Source of the DNA: Meandrina meandrites
Taxonomy: Eukaryota > Cnidaria > Anthozoa > Scleractinia > Meandrinidae
Assembly: GCA_963693305.1 (NCBI GenBank)
Contig: OY855908.1
Span: 31,243,805 to 31,307,804 of the forward strand
Direction: 5' to 3'
Length of the DNA stretch: 64,000 nt
Position numbers and translations under genes: made by a program. Shown piece after piece: positions 36,119 through 49,421 of the stretch. Position 1 is the stretch's first letter. Each line of letters opens with the position of its first letter. The notes below the pieces were generated by a model. It worked only from the letters and a program-made list of their open reading frames with translations. It was not told where the DNA came from and made no database searches.

Positions 36119-37548
36119 AGTGCACCTAACACCAAAATTTTTTTTTCGCTAAAAAAAAGTATCGCACTTAGTCGAGTTTTTTGGCGCAAAAATTTTTCGA
36201 TTTGGTTAAATTCTCGATTTTCTATGCCCTGCCGAAGTCAGGTTTTGTGTGGTTCGCGACCGCGCTAACGGAAGTCTGGGGAGAGTACGCTTGTGACGTC
36301 AAATCAAGAACGATGCTCGGTGAGCTCTTATCAATACTACCTTTTATATCTTGGCATTATGAGTCTTCTGAGACCTTCTGCAACACAATTTTTATGCTTT
36401 GGGCACCGCAGTCACCTCCGTTCTATTGAAACTGACAATGTCTTTCTCTTCATCTGATTTTTAGATGAGCTTTGACCGGGAATACTAGGAAATTAATTTT
36501 ATTACTGCCGCGAAAGCACAGCGATAGAAGCCGGACAGAATGTATTTGCGTTTATCGCATCGCAGCATTAATATCTGTTTGCCAATGGCCATGTTTTCAA
36601 AGCTACAGCTGAGTCTACTAAATAAGATTCTAGGCTGAGTCAAATCACCCAGTCTAGATAGTGCTGTTCCGAGATGTTTTATGGGCACGCGGTGAATAAT
36701 TCTTCTATCGACCTGAAATCAGAGACAGTGCGTGGACTACAAATGATCCGAGCGGCTGATATCATGCGGCTTTGATACACTTTTGCTGTGATAAATGCTT
36801 GAATTCACTATTTTAAATAATTGCTGCACTAAATCAAGTTAATTTATAGGAAAAATCGCCAAGTGATTCTCTTTGTGTTCTTACACATAAGTAAGTAGCA
36901 TTTATACAGCGGTCCGAATGTTTTGAAACTGAGCGCTTGTGTCATGTTGTGCATGAGTTGTTCCGGTTATACTAATTGCGGGACTCGAAATACTCGCAGA
37001 CTACAACTCCTCTCTCACTTTTTTATGTCAAACACTTAGCTTTTTTATGACAAACACTTACACTGACTTAGCTTTCATTACTGGTTACATATCCCAGCCG
37101 AAATACTACGCGAGGGAAAATTATTAGTCAGTGATTAGTTTTATGCATGACAGTCGCTTGTGTGTTGTATGCATAAGGCGGGCTACTTCAGCGACCTTCG
37201 CTGGCTATATAATAATAATTGTTTCCAATACATTAAGCCATTAAATCCGACTATAATGTGGCTATTTATTCACTGTTTCCTAAACGTTGTATACGGGTAC
37301 AATGCCTCCGACTTGACTCGATTAATCGATAAACATCTCAGCATTTGAAGTGAGTCAAAGCTACACGCGGCGATCGCCAAAGCATTATTTTATTTGAAGA
37401 CATCATAATCCATGTTGTCTTGTTCCGATCACGTTGCTTAAGATACAAGTTTCTTTTCGACATTTACATACCATCATACAGCTTCATCGGCTTTTTGTAA
37501 AACACAGCTAGAATGATAGCACTGCCTGCGAGTTTCCGGAGTAATCAT
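36119..37548. other. 1.43-kb spacer between the duplication units
   Basis: This sequence has no match in either unit. It is bounded by TTAA on both sides (36115-36118 and 37549-37552). The left end AGTGCACCTAACACC has no inverted partner at the right end, so it is not a simple terminal-repeat element. No gene is recognised; short open frames have no resemblance. It is either filler from the rearrangement, part of a decayed transposon, or sequence lost from the C2 side. Confidence 0.5.
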
Positions 37549-38023
37549 TTAATGCAATGACCAACATAAAATTTCTCCCCACAGTGACAAAACAAGAAAA
37601 AGGGACAAGACAAAGACAAAGAGAAAAGGTTATGAGAGAAATTTGCATTTGATCTTTTAACAATATATGAGAATCAGTCAGGAGAATTTGTATGTGGATA
37701 TTAGGGCTGCAAAGGATAAGAGACTGTCAGTTGTGCTGCATCGGCAGACAAGTTAATTATTTCACTGTGGTGAGTTTGGAGAAGCTGAGGTTTTGAGTGT
37801 CTGCCATTTGTCGGAGCAACATTTAATCCATAGGGCAGGGTTTGGCTAATAAAATAGTTAACTGTCTAATCACTGCAACAGAATTTTGGCAAACAGTGTT
37901 CTTCATGAGAGAGGTCTCAGGTCAAATATCCATCAACGTCAACTACCTGGCCTGACAAAACAATGACAAAAACTTCTGATGATTTCATGAGGGTCAGAGC
38001 TTTACAGTGACCCATCTCTTATT

Positions 38024-38486
38024 GAGGGTCGTACAGGGGGGGGTCTCTAACACGATTCACGGACGAAAAAATAACGAATCACGGATCACGGATATTGAAA
38101 TTTCATTTTCCCGAATCACGAATTCAAAATAAGTACTCTTTTACCCTGTTCTTACGCTAAAAATAGTGTTTGAAGAAATCAAAATTGATTAAGAAATTAC
38201 AAAAATAAGAAACATACTCTTTTATCCTGTACTTACTCTACAAAGATTGTTTGACGTTACGATAATTATACGGAGATCACATTTGAGGTCTCGCGTCTCA
38301 AAATCACGCAAAATGAAGTCAATAAAGTGGTGAAATCACGCATATCGGTTATTTAATTCAAGCTCTTCACGTGTCACGCAAAACCTTCTGGTCACGGGTC
38401 ACGAAGAATAAATTTATTAAATTCACGTTTCACGGAAAATAAAATCTGCTAATCACGCGTCACGAGAATACCCCTGTACGACCCTC
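38024..38486. mobile_element. TCACG-rich MITE (unit 2 copy)
   Basis: Same element as 21135-21600, with the same GAGGGTCGTACAGG inverted ends and CTTATT flanks and only minor differences. Confidence 0.7.
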
Positions 38487-38554
38487 CTTATTGACATCTT
38501 GTCTTACTTCAGGTACAACAATAAAACATTTTTCTTACAAATGAAAGGCATTAC

Positions 38555-39309
38555 CTGGACTATCAATAATTATGGGTCTGTCCAAAGGTCTCCTCACAGA
38601 CATTTTGGCTAAATATGCTCCATGTTGACTCGCTTGATTTTCTTCACGTTGCTTCTTATGTGGGTTAGGTCTCCTACCAAAGGGCGAAGTCTTACTGAAT
38701 TTAGTTCTTGTTTGTATGAGCAGAACAGAGGTTACCATGGAATCATGTGTTCTGAAGATTGCTGCAAGACTGGAGGGCTGTGTAAAAAAGATCATATTGG
38801 CCATATTTACATTCAGACATGGGATCTGATCTTTTTCAAGGAATTTCATGGACCATCTGCATTTATTCATACTTCAATCCCTTGGGTTTGGTATAAATTT
38901 CTACAAAAGTCTAAACATTTCTTCATCCAAAAGTAATGAGGGGGGGGGGGAGGTGATAGCAAGAAAGAGAGAGGGGGAGGGGAGGGTGATGGATTATAAA
39001 ATGGAACTTCCCTTCTTTGCTTGCTTATTATGCCAGTTTGATGCAAATACTCGAATTTCTTCTAAGTTTCATAAATGACCTTATTTCCTGCTTCCAAATC
39101 GAAGTGGTCTAACATAACTATAGAATTCACCTTTATAGATCCGATATCAATAAGCTTAGACAGGCGTAAGTTTGCTTCTTATTCTTAATGTGCTACATCA
39201 GTGTAACAATATATTAGCACTTATAGACAACAAAAATAATCCTAAACAACAAAACAAACGATTAACAAACCTTGACTCTGCAGCACGATAGAAGTCTCAT
39301 AGCCGCCAT
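38555..39309 (-). pseudogene. MRPL45: mL45 5' fragment (exons 1-2 only)
   Basis: Exon 1 copy at 39309-39271 and exon 2 copy at 38777-38555. Lengths and splice sites are the same as the complete gene, and the one residue change I found in exon 2 is AAIFRTH for AAILRTH. Exons 3-8 are absent because the duplication starts inside intron 2. The promoter with YY1-like and CRE motifs is retained, so transcription is likely. Exon 2 ends in phase 1 and could in principle splice to mL45 exon 3 at 20138, about 18 kb away. The intron lacks the 1570-bp transposon. Confidence 0.88.
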
Positions 39310-39413
39310 CTTGTTCACTCAGCAACCAGGCCCTAGAGGACTTCGCGCGTGCATTGGAACGAGGAAAATGACGTCAGTGTTCAGCGAGTGCGGACGGATG
39401 ACGAATGACGTCA
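39302..39413. promoter_or_regulatory. Duplicated divergent promoter, mL45 fragment / NDUFA4-A2
   Basis: Copies the block at 24025-24136: YY1-like motif over the mL45 ATG (39302-39313) and two TGACGTCA palindromes (39369-39376 and 39406-39413). Confidence 0.68.
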
Positions 39414-39572
39414 CGCATGTGACAAATTCTGTTTACCTCACGTTTTGTAACGTGCGAAGCAATTAGTTCTCAGAAGAAGTGAAGTGTTTTGGGTGTTGTG
39501 GAAAGCGCTCGTTATATTTCTCGCACAATCAAGCTGATCAAGCCATTTTAAGGCGTTAAAGTTGTCACAAAA

Positions 39573-40923
39573 ATGATTCTCGCTCTTATTAGAAAGACCC
39601 CAGAGGTAAGACTGTTTTTTACAGCTTTTAATGTTATGAACAACAGGGTCGTGCAGTAGCACACAAACTACCTATTTAAAAGCACTTACGATTAAGATCG
39701 GTAAAGTAAAGAAAGACCTTTAAAAATCTTCGCTAGCCAGTGGCACGAAAATAACAACTTCCACGGTTATATTCATTTTGTAAGTTTTAAATCGTACCTC
39801 ACTTTCGAAAAGAAAAATTACCTTCACGAAAACCAGCAAAATTGAAACGCAAAGTGAAAACGTCTGATGAAATAAAAGTCGCATTAATGTGAATATATGA
39901 TTTTTTTTAATTTCAAGAAAAATATGGAAAATGATTTCATCCACATACTGTACATGTAATCTAAATGAAGTAACGAAGTATCATCTCATTTTTGTTCTTA
40001 ATTTTTAAATTCTCCAAACTTTAAAGTTTGATTTAGGCGAAACTGTTTCTTGGCTATAAATAGAAACAAAATTTGTCGTAAGGACAGGCGGGTGGGGTGT
40101 CAAAACGAAATGAATTTTAAGTAGTTTGATTTCAAAAGATGTCTAGTATCAGATCGGCTGGCTGATCAGTTCCAATCTTATGCATTTTAAAAACGCACTT
40201 AGCGCAAGATAGTGGAAAAAAGAAGCAATTTTTAGGCATACGTGACTGACCACTCACTGACGTTAATTCTTGGAAACGTTGAACTTACGACATACCGTAT
40301 AAAGTTCCTGTTAGCTTTCCAAATTATTTTTCTCGTGACATTTTTTTAAAGCCTGTCACAAAAGCATATGCATTCAGGTATTTTATTTAATTTTAAATTT
40401 GTCTTCATTTTCCTTTCAGATTGCTCCTCTTATTGTGATCGTGGGAACCGCTAGTCTTGGTGCGATAGCGTTCGGAGTAAGACAAGCGACAAAGAACCCT
40501 GAAGCGGTGTAAGTATTTTCATCTTGTGAAAACAACCGTGAAGCGAAGAAAACTCGGTGCTGTGTGCTAAAATCTGAAATACAGCTCAGTTTCTAATTTG
40601 TACACAAACTTGCCACGCACGTGTTGGAATGCTTTGCATGAATTTCATTTTTTGCAACTTAATTTTCCGCTAAGAGAGTAGAAATTATGCTAATTGTGAC
40701 GCACAATGTTTGCTTTCGCATTTAGCGCGTGACACGAGGCACGAACGGCGACCGAAACGCCAACCCACATTTTTTGCTTGTTCACTACGAACAACGTTCG
40801 TCATAAGGAGTACAAAACAAGCAAAAAACTCTGATTTGTAACAATGAAAAGAAATAACACGATCGGTTAGCTCAGTTGGTAGAGCGCCGAACTTCTGTGC
40901 GGTAGGTCTCGGGTTCGAGCCCA

Positions 40924-40964
<41 letters not shown>

Positions 40965-42695
40965 TGTGCTGCCTTTGTAATGACATCTGCAAATGGGTAG
41001 ACATTCTAGTCTTCTCGGATAAGGACGATAAACCGTAGGTGCCGTCTCCTGCATCTTCACTGTTATGGTCAACATACACTAATCGCAAAGAGTAGGGCAT
41101 GGAGTTCCCGGTGTTGTGGCCTGGTCTTGTTCTGAAATTACATTGGGGGCATCTGCAAAAAATCCTCATTCATTGTAAACTGCTTAATTGCAGCTGTCTA
41201 AGTCCTTAAAGTGTTGTAAAGCGCATTGAGCACATCCTGTATTGAAATGCGCTATACAAATACCGTAGTTATTAGAATTATTGTTATTATTGACATCTGT
41301 CGACTTATCAAAAATTAAAATCAAATTGCATGACTTAAATGCTACCAATTTCAGCTTGGACACCGCACGCGATTTATAAGTTGACCTGAGTATCGCTTAG
41401 TGCAACATACAGCAGTAGATTAAATGCGCATAAAGAAATAGTTATGTGGCTTATAACAGAATCACTGGAACGAACTACAAGAGAATGCCGATATTGAACA
41501 TAATCTGTATGAAAACGAAACATCAAAACCGTCCTGGGTTCGAAAATGGAAGACCAAAATACACTAAAAATTGCCTTGCAATAATCATTACGGGAGTATT
41601 TGAAGTAAAGTACTGAAGTTAGATTGAAATTACACTATTAAAATTAAACGCTTTGGTGCGTATTCCCGCAAACCAATATGCAAATATTTCCTCAGAGAAA
41701 GAAATGCAACAAAACGGAAATCCGACAACAGTATTTTAATTTTTAATTAATTAATTAGTTAACTGATTAATCACATTTATTTATTTAATTTAATTTCTAT
41801 GTATTGGCAGCTGGGACAAGAAAAACAATCCCCATCCTTGGCTAAATATTCGGCAAGATGAGCAAGTTAAGGTGAGTATGCAAAAGAGATCACTGACTCG
41901 GTTGGATAACCGGTTGACAGAAATCTTTTAGACTTGTAAATGCCAGTTCTAAGAATTTGGAGATCCGTCAAAAAACCGATATATACCCTTGATATGAGCC
42001 ATGTTGCATGCTTTCAAGTCTGATCAGAAACGTTTAACAATTAGTATGAAGTTTGCAGACGTCATCTCAGAATTCAGTCGCGGAAATAATTGCCTTTTAT
42101 AGTTCCGGGTAAATCTTCGTGAAGCTCCGAAGATCTTCGGAGTCTTTTTACCCGATCAACAAATAGCACGAGCACTTCCGAGTACTCCGAAAATTGTCAC
42201 GCAACGTAACGTATTTCACTGTGCCATGATGGAGGGTTTGGGAGCAGGATCTCCGTTTCTGTCATTCCTCAGCCGACAGTTAAATTTTGATCATTCAGCT
42301 ATCATCAGCTCTCTATCACTCCCTATGTTGTTTAGCAACGCAGATGGCAAAAATTGCGATGTTGGTCTGTAGTTCTTGCTGTCCGAACTGAATTTCACTC
42401 GTTAGTATGGTTTTCGAGCGTTGATCCAGGAAACGCAAGTTATTCCCTAACAATATGTAGCCAATTTTGGAAAAAAATTATCATAGGAGCTCGGTTTTAA
42501 ACCGATCAATAAACTTAAAACTCAGGACTTTTTGTGGTTTTCGGAGTATCATCGAAGAACTTGTCGAAGAAATGTCAGTAATTATTAAAATGGCGATTTA
42601 AACTTAAGTTATGATTTGCATTTTGCCAACAGCTTTACAGTCATACCGACTACTCAAAACTTGGAGACGAATCAAAAGCTGAGGCTGGAAAGTAA
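39573..42695 (+). CDS. NDUFA4: NDUFA4-like protein, paralogue A2, complete
   Basis: Four coding exons: 39573-39605, 40420-40508, 41811-41871, 42633-42695, phases 0, 2, 0, giving 81 residues, the same length as human NDUFA4. The protein is MILALIRKTPE, hydrophobic span IAPLIVIVGTASLGAIAFGV, KNPEAVWDKKNNPHPW, then YSHTDYSKLGDESKAEAGK. Residue V before WD comes from the split exon 2/3 codon; B has C and C2 has T there. It is the intact A-type gene; A1 has lost the exon at 41811-41871. A full-length SINE lies in intron 2. Polyadenylation signal at 42805-42810. Expected location: mitochondrial inner membrane with complex IV. Confidence 0.95.
40861..41291 (+). mobile_element. Full-length tRNA-derived SINE in A2 intron 2
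   Basis: The head has A box GGTTAGCTCAGTTGGTAG and B box GGGTTCGAGCCC. The body contains TCTTCTCGGATAAGGACGAT and GGCATGGAGTTCCCGGTG. The 3' end GTAAAGCGCATTGAGCAC...TGCGCTATACAAATAC resembles tails shared with LINEs, followed by a TTATT-rich tail. The cloverleaf is imperfect, so it is not a functional tRNA gene. Confidence 0.8.
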
Positions 42696-42810
42696 GAGGA
42701 AAAATCCTTAGAAAATATATCAAGATGATACGAAAAAGGAACACATCAAAGCGTTAACTTGGGTTAGAATTTTACAAGAACTTGTTAAGTTAAGTTAAAC
42801 TTACAATAAA

Positions 42811-44200
42811 AATCCCTTTTATTATGAAAAATTGTATATTAATGTTAAGAATCAAGTATAGTGTTATTTAATATTAATTTATGTCATTTAATATCAGAAC
42901 GAAGTTACATTGTAAACGCAGACAAGTCCCATAGATTGTTTCTTTTTAAGACTTGTACCTTTAAGTCTTCCTAAAGGAAACTTATTAGTACAGTTGTTGA
43001 AATTTTATACTTCTCTTAGTTTTAGCCAGTGAAGGTTATTCGTTTGGACGTCATTTCGTTCATGAAAATGTAAAACGTTTTGAAAACAGTTCAGGTTTGC
43101 GAAATAAAAGCGAAATGCGTTTTCATTTTAATTTGTTTTTTTCTATTTTTTTAACTTTCGTTTTTTTTTTTGCATTTTGTGTTTCTTTTGAATATGCATG
43201 TGCAGAAGTTTTGATTTTGATACAAGAAGTTCAAGGCTGCAGTCGAAGCCTAGAATTTACTCAGAATGCTGGACAAAATAGAGGTTATAGAACGTGGATA
43301 TGAAAAGATACAAGATAAAAGAATATACGAACACGATAAATTATTTTAAAATGTAGGCCTATGTTATACGTCGAATTTTAGTCGCGTCTGTAATTTAAGT
43401 CCTCGAAGTTAAACACGTTGTTGGTTTTATACTTTATGGAAACGAAGTCGTCATCAGTCTGCGGCTTGAATTGCATTCGGCGTGAAGTAAATACGTCGTA
43501 TATATATTGGCTCGTAGAAAACTCTATGCAACTTTAAATGTTCTCCACTTTTAATAACAATGGGCGCGTCTACATAGACTCGGAAAAAGGGACTCGAAAT
43601 CCTTACAATGTAAATCGCGCTCTATAGAAAGCCTTAGACTGTAAAAATGTTCGTTGGCAGTTATTAAATGTACTTGTTGTATTTTTCATCACATGTCTGT
43701 TTTGTGTTTAGTTCAGTTTAGTTCACTTCACTTCAGTTTAGTTCATACTGAGTGTTCAATGGATATTCAAGTTTCTTTCTGTGTATAGCTTATAAATTAC
43801 TCTCGATTGCTCAACCCTATCCTAAAACTATAGTCTTAGAAGAAATTGTTTTCAATGCAATAAGTTAAAGATTTCACGTCAATAGTGGTTCATCACGAGT
43901 CTTTCATTCTTTGAAAGAAATGTTGTTTCTGGGCGGTCTTAGCCAATGAGCGAGGCGCCCAGAGCCGAGATGACAATGAGCTCATAATTAATAAGAGCCT
44001 AAATGTCGTTGACTCGATCAACACTGAGAACCATGCATCATCGCCCGCACCCTTACCACTGAAAGAAGCATTTTTCTTCAATTCGCAACTACTTTCTGGA
44101 AAATTTCTATACATAGGTCTCCTGACATTGCTGATCATGAAGGCTTTTGCCGTATGGAGCTAAATATCTAAATGTCGGTTTACTTTGCGTTAAGAGGTTA
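42811..44200. other. A2-B2 intergenic region
   Basis: Near-identical to 26490-27900, with small indels. No gene is recognised. Confidence 0.5.
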
Positions 44201-44267
44201 CCGTGTCTTGTTTTCATCTCTTCCGTGGAAGACAGGTGAAAGGTTGTGTGCCTTCAAGTGGGACGCG

Positions 44268-44275
44268 TGACGTCA
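44268..44275. promoter_or_regulatory. CRE palindrome in NDUFA4-B2 promoter
   Basis: TGACGTCA, 151 bp before the B2 start; equivalent to 27959-27966. Confidence 0.6.
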
Positions 44276-44425
44276 CAGATGTCAGATGAATTGTCTTTTA
44301 ATTTATAATCCCCCAAAGAGGAAGCGAAGTGCTTGAACGATTTGGGGTTATTTTGACGGCGTTCGCTGTAAATACTCCCATCGCTCTAATACTGACGTTT
44401 TAAGCTGTTCAAGTTATCAAGAAAA

Positions 44426-47148
44426 ATGGTTTTCGCTCTTCTTAGGAAATCACCAGAGGTAAGAATATCTTTTTCACCATTTTGTACATAGTCTTAACTC
44501 CAATTGTCCGTTTTTCTGTGGTGCGTGCTGTTCCACACGTAAAAGCATTCTTTTAATGCGCTTATCGGTGAATGGGAAGGACGAGTTCAGATTATACTAA
44601 AGACTTCTTCAGGTTTAAAGTGCTTCGTCTTGCTAGATGTTTGGCATTACGGAGAAGGAGAATGACAAGAAAACACAGCCTTAATGGCAAATTTGTATGT
44701 TGGAAAGAAAACGTTTTTAATTGCACGTACATGGCAAATTTTTAACCCGCAGAAAAGAAGGGACGGTAAAAAGATTTCATCGGCGGGATCCAAGAAAAGA
44801 CGAAATTACACAGCTCGTCTCTGACGTTATTTGTTTAAAGTTTAGCCTGAAAATAGTTTCTTAGCCATAGAAACAGTCATTTATTTTCAACTGAACTCTG
44901 CGAGATAATTTTAATTCGACTCTCTGCCCACAGCCAGCCAGCTGGGCTCAGTGGATAAATTTAAATATTAATTTAACCACCTTTGCTTAAATAAAGCGAG
45001 CCACAATATTAACTATCTTCAGATTTTAGACACAACAGTGAAATTTTTAGTTTAGTCTATTGTAAACTGTAATGAACATGCTCTTTTGAAGAGCGACTAC
45101 CCATGGAGTCGTAAACAAGGAGAGCCGAGATGCTTTTATCCAACAGGCCGAAAATTCAAGAGTTTTGAAGATTTGCGTTATCAGATTGCGAAGAATTTAT
45201 TTTATTTTTTTTTCTCCTTTTCAGCTTGCCCCTCTGTTTGTGATCATCGGGACTGGCTGTGCGGGAGCTATTGCTTTCACTGTCAGACAAGCCACGAGAA
45301 ACCCTGAAGCTTGGTACGTATACTGTAAACTAATATGAAGGAAGTAGATTTATCACGAAAACTAAAACATATTAAAGCTAAATGTCGAACAAAACTCTAA
45401 CTTTCGATAACTTGTATACGATCTGGCATGTTTTTCTGATGATCAAGGAATGATAAACATGAAGCGTTTTGTTTTCGTCTAATCCCAACGTTTCTTCTTG
45501 AAGGGATAACAGGTTTTAATTATCATACAATTAGTGGCAATTATTTCCGCAGGCGTGAGTCGTGGCACGCGTCTGCAGTTTTATCAAAGGTAGAACTCTG
45601 AACAAATATCAAAAATTGCGAAATTCCAGTCTATAATAATTTTCCTCATTTAACCACTGGCGTTTCTCTGTGGGCTTTTCTTGAAGCTTTTTATCCAAAC
45701 GACAGGCAGATTTTTTGGATTACGACATTTTTGCGTTGGTTTATTTACCCATCTCCGCCCCCTGGAACACTCTCAGGATTAACTTTGACATAACTGACAG
45801 TTGTCATAAAAGTGATTCGCATTGGCTTGGCCATTGGCTTTGATTCAAGGTGAAATGTAAATAAACTCCTTAACTTTCGGTCAATATTTACCAAATTTCA
45901 TTTCACGCTCTGTTGTCTTCGTGCAATGATTAGCATGAAACATTTTTAGTTCTCTTTAAACTTTTTTCGTCTTTTATTTTCCACGTTTCTGAAGTCTGCA
46001 AATTAAATCGAGAAAAGGAATTTGAAATTTGAAACCCAAAATAAACTAATGAAATTTCACACTATCATTTTCCAAATTATTGGAAACAAGTATAATTTAA
46101 GTTAAAGTGATAATTTTTGAGGTCAATATATAGAGGATATTTTTGGCAAAGCTACGAAGAGCTTTGTTGCTTAGCCTTTGAAGGGTGGGGTGGGGCTTCA
46201 ATCTTTACAGCACCCATTGGAGGAGGAGTAGGGAAGCTAGTGCATAAGAAAAAAGATGTAGGAGTTGAATAAAATTACAAAATTAAAATAAGAATTTTGC
46301 CACAAAGAAAGTAAAAAACAGAAAAAAAATGCCAGGAAAGACAATATCCATAAACCTCAATCTGCTCACAGAGTTAACTTTTATTTTATTTTTTGACAGC
46401 TGGGATAAGAAAAATAATCCTCATCCTTGGCTTAATGTCAAGCACAATGAACAACTAAAGGTTAGTTGATGTAAGATTAAAAAAACAATTCTAGTTACTC
46501 ACTCCCACTTATTTCCTGTTACTGAGTTTTGAGAATTTGATAGCACCCATACAAATTATCATATCGCTCAGTTGATAAATTCTGTCACTTGTCCAGATTC
46601 ATGTGGCTCCCTAGAAAAGTGAGGTGCTTATAGTTTCTTATATTGCTTGCACAAGGGCAGCCACTTACTCAAAATCTTATTTAAAGCAGTGCTTGTTGGA
46701 GGTGCCACAAATATTGATATTGTGAGAGGGTAAATGGGGGTATTTGAATGCACTGCATGAACTACAAATTGCTGCAAATCAGCTGATCTGCAGATATTTT
46801 TCTCCAAATATAAATCTGCAAATTACTTCCTTTCAGAAAATAGGTACAGCCAAACCTCTCCTTAACAAATACCTCCCTATTACAGACAGTGAGCCTGGTC
46901 CAAAAGAGACCAAAATTCACATAAAATCTGCCCCTGTAATACCAACAGACACCTCCATAATACAGAAGCTTTTCCCTGTCCCTTAAAGAGGTTCGACTAT
47001 GGGCAAAAATCCCTGATTCAAACAGAATTGTTGTCTTCAGTTAATACTTGTCAGCTAAACTAAAATTATATTTGAATTTTGTTGACAGCTCTACAGCCAT
47101 TCAGATTACTCGAAGCTTGAAAATGTCAGACCTGAGGCTGAGGCATAA
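44426..47148 (+). CDS. NDUFA4: NDUFA4-like protein, paralogue B2, complete
   Basis: Exons 44426-44458, 45225-45313, 46400-46460, 47089-47148, phases 0, 2, 0, giving 80 residues. The first three exons encode the same protein as B1. In exon 4 B1 reads GCTAAAGCA where B2 reads GCATAAGCA. This makes a stop three codons early, so the protein ends EAEA. The lost KAL lies beyond the conserved YSHSDYSKL block, so function is probably kept. Intron 3 is the empty site for the 825-bp element of B1. Confidence 0.95.
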
Positions 47149-47858
47149 GCATTATGAGTTAGACTATACATCCTGGCATATGACCAAACAGGCAATGATG
47201 ACCTGACCTGACATGGAGACAATCTGGTTTGCTTTTTAAGAAATCTCTTGCAATAATAGCATACTCACTTACATTTGATTAATGATTAATGATGCACAAA
47301 TAATAAATAGCAAACGTACAGAAGCTTTAAAGGGATGTTTACATTTTTTTCTGCAAATAATGTTGAGAAACATAAATTAGAGTTTCGAAATGAGAAATCA
47401 ATGTGATAAACCAAAAATGGGAAAAGAAGCTTGATTTTCTGAATCTAAGCTTAATTTCTCTGAAGTTGAGATTAAACTTGTCCCAAGAACAAACAGAGTT
47501 ATCTCCTTCACTGCTTCTGTACGAAATCATTGCTAGTACTATATTATGCTAATGATTAACACAAAGATATATCCTATAAGTATTGAAATTTAACTTATGC
47601 ATGTAAAGAAATATTCAACAGCACGATAATTTTTTTAGCAGTATTATAAACAATATTGGAATTTTTACTTTTTTACCCTATATAAAACTCAGCAGGTTAT
47701 TCTAGCATGGAATTTGTGAAACATTAACAAAAGTAATTCATTTTGTATGATATTTTTCCAGTGAAAACCAATACACTGTGAATGCAAAAAATTTCTCAGG
47801 AATGTTTTTCACAAATTTGTACCGACTTAGTTCTCAGAAAAAGCTTACTTAAAATGTA

Positions 47859-48018
47859 CAATGTGTGGTTCCAGAAAATATCCATACTCCCCCCACAGAA
47901 GGGATTGGAAATTCCGGGGAGGAGGGGGGGTCTCAAAGACCCAAAAATTTAAAGCAATGTATGAAGCTAAATTGGAATTTCCGGAGGGGTGGGGGGGTTA
48001 TTGGGAAAATGTCTTCGT

Positions 48019-48050
<32 letters not shown>

Positions 48051-48077
48051 ATGGATATTTTCTGGAACTACACAATG
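47859..48077. mobile_element. TA-type poly-G MITE (unit 2 copy)
   Basis: Same element as 32404-32611. The internal G run is 31 bases against 20 in unit 1, which accounts for the 11-bp length difference. TA flanks at 47857-47858 and 48078-48079. Confidence 0.75.
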
Positions 48078-48449
48078 TACTTTTACTTCTTATCTTGTTA
48101 TGTTATTCTAATCGCCTAGAAAAAAGGCATCCCTTGGTCAAGCGGCTACATGATACTGATGGGATGCTTGTTCCATCTCGGTACACTGAGATTAGAGGCC
48201 AGTGTGTGACAAAATAAATGCATACTGCAGCCATGCAGACTTGCAGAAACAGGCTAACCAGAACATTTTACAGGCGAAAATGAAACAGCATGATGGTGTG
48301 CAAGTTTGCAATGTTCAGTCTGCATTTGTTGCACACTGGTGATAAATATTTATGCATGTTTTGTTACCACTAAAAGGGACTTCAACTTCAAAATATTTGC
48401 CACATTTGTATTTGTTACCTTAATTGAACTTCACGAAACTAAAAAGAGG

Positions 48450-48658
48450 TGACCCTATTTGGCAGAATGGCACTTTGCTCTTGGTTAGGTTCACCCTGAC
48501 TTGCTTTTGGTTAGCTTCACCCTGCGTTGCTTACAGTTAGCTTCTATTTGTTGGTTAGAGCAATACTTTACATTGTCCTAACAAACAAATAAAAGCTAAC
48601 AGCAAGCAAACCAGGGTGAAAGTTAGTGTCATTCCACCATTCTGCCAATAGGATCAAC
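48450..48658. repeat. Foldback repeat (unit 2 copy)
   Basis: Same nested inverted repeat as 32985-33193, with a one-base loss in the right arm (CTGCCAATAGG). Confidence 0.55.
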
Positions 48659-49421
48659 CCTAGAAACACATATAGGGCTATGAAAAATGAACCTTTGCAA
48701 GTAGATGTAAGTATTTGATGCAGCTGTAAACTCCTTGGTACTGAAATTATATAATAATAATAATGATTGTTGATTGTCTTAGTTCTGATTGAAAGGTTCA
48801 CAAAAGTTAACATACAGGGAACATACAGTACATATGTTTGTTAGCCTGTATAGCTGGTAGCCTTATGTTGCAGCTTTACATTTCCACCGACACTGCTCAC
48901 ATTGTGCCATTTTACAACAAAGACTAACAGTTATGCAGGCTACCAAGACGGCTTATTTTTGATACATACAGTAACATCATAGAAGCAACCCAAGTTTTAA
49001 GAATTCTGTACAGTAAATGTGCTTACATTGCTGAAGGATCGTGTCAATGCTGATTTCTGAAATATTGGCTCATGGCCAACTTTTGTAGAGGGTATAAACA
49101 AAAATATTGCAATTAGACTTATAGTTTGTGTAAAAACGGCAGGTGAATAAATACAAATTACGTCCAAAAGGTAGTGTTCTTTGTTGTCACTTTCAAATTT
49201 TTGAGTTTCCTCACCTTAAAAGTTCACTTTAGCCATGTTTGTGTCTTCCAAACTTCTGAAATCGTCCGCCATATTGCCCACTGTGACGAATATTTCATCA
49301 GCTTAGCAACCAAGCTTTTCACAGTTCTTCGTCTTCGTTCCTGAGCGAACGCCATTTTGTTGACTCGAAGCGACCACTCTGTTTGTTAGACAGCGTTTTA
49401 AAGCAGTATCTAGCCGAGAAA

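Larger units (their letters stand above)
47149..49250. other. B2-C2 intergenic region
   Basis: Counterpart of 31700-33850. It contains the poly-G MITE at 47859-48077 and a foldback at 48450-48658. No gene is recognised. Confidence 0.5.

Noticed and set aside
38622..38936. 104-residue plus-strand open frame with a hydrophobic start
   Set aside because: It is antisense to mL45 exon 2, where the minus frame has clear family identity.
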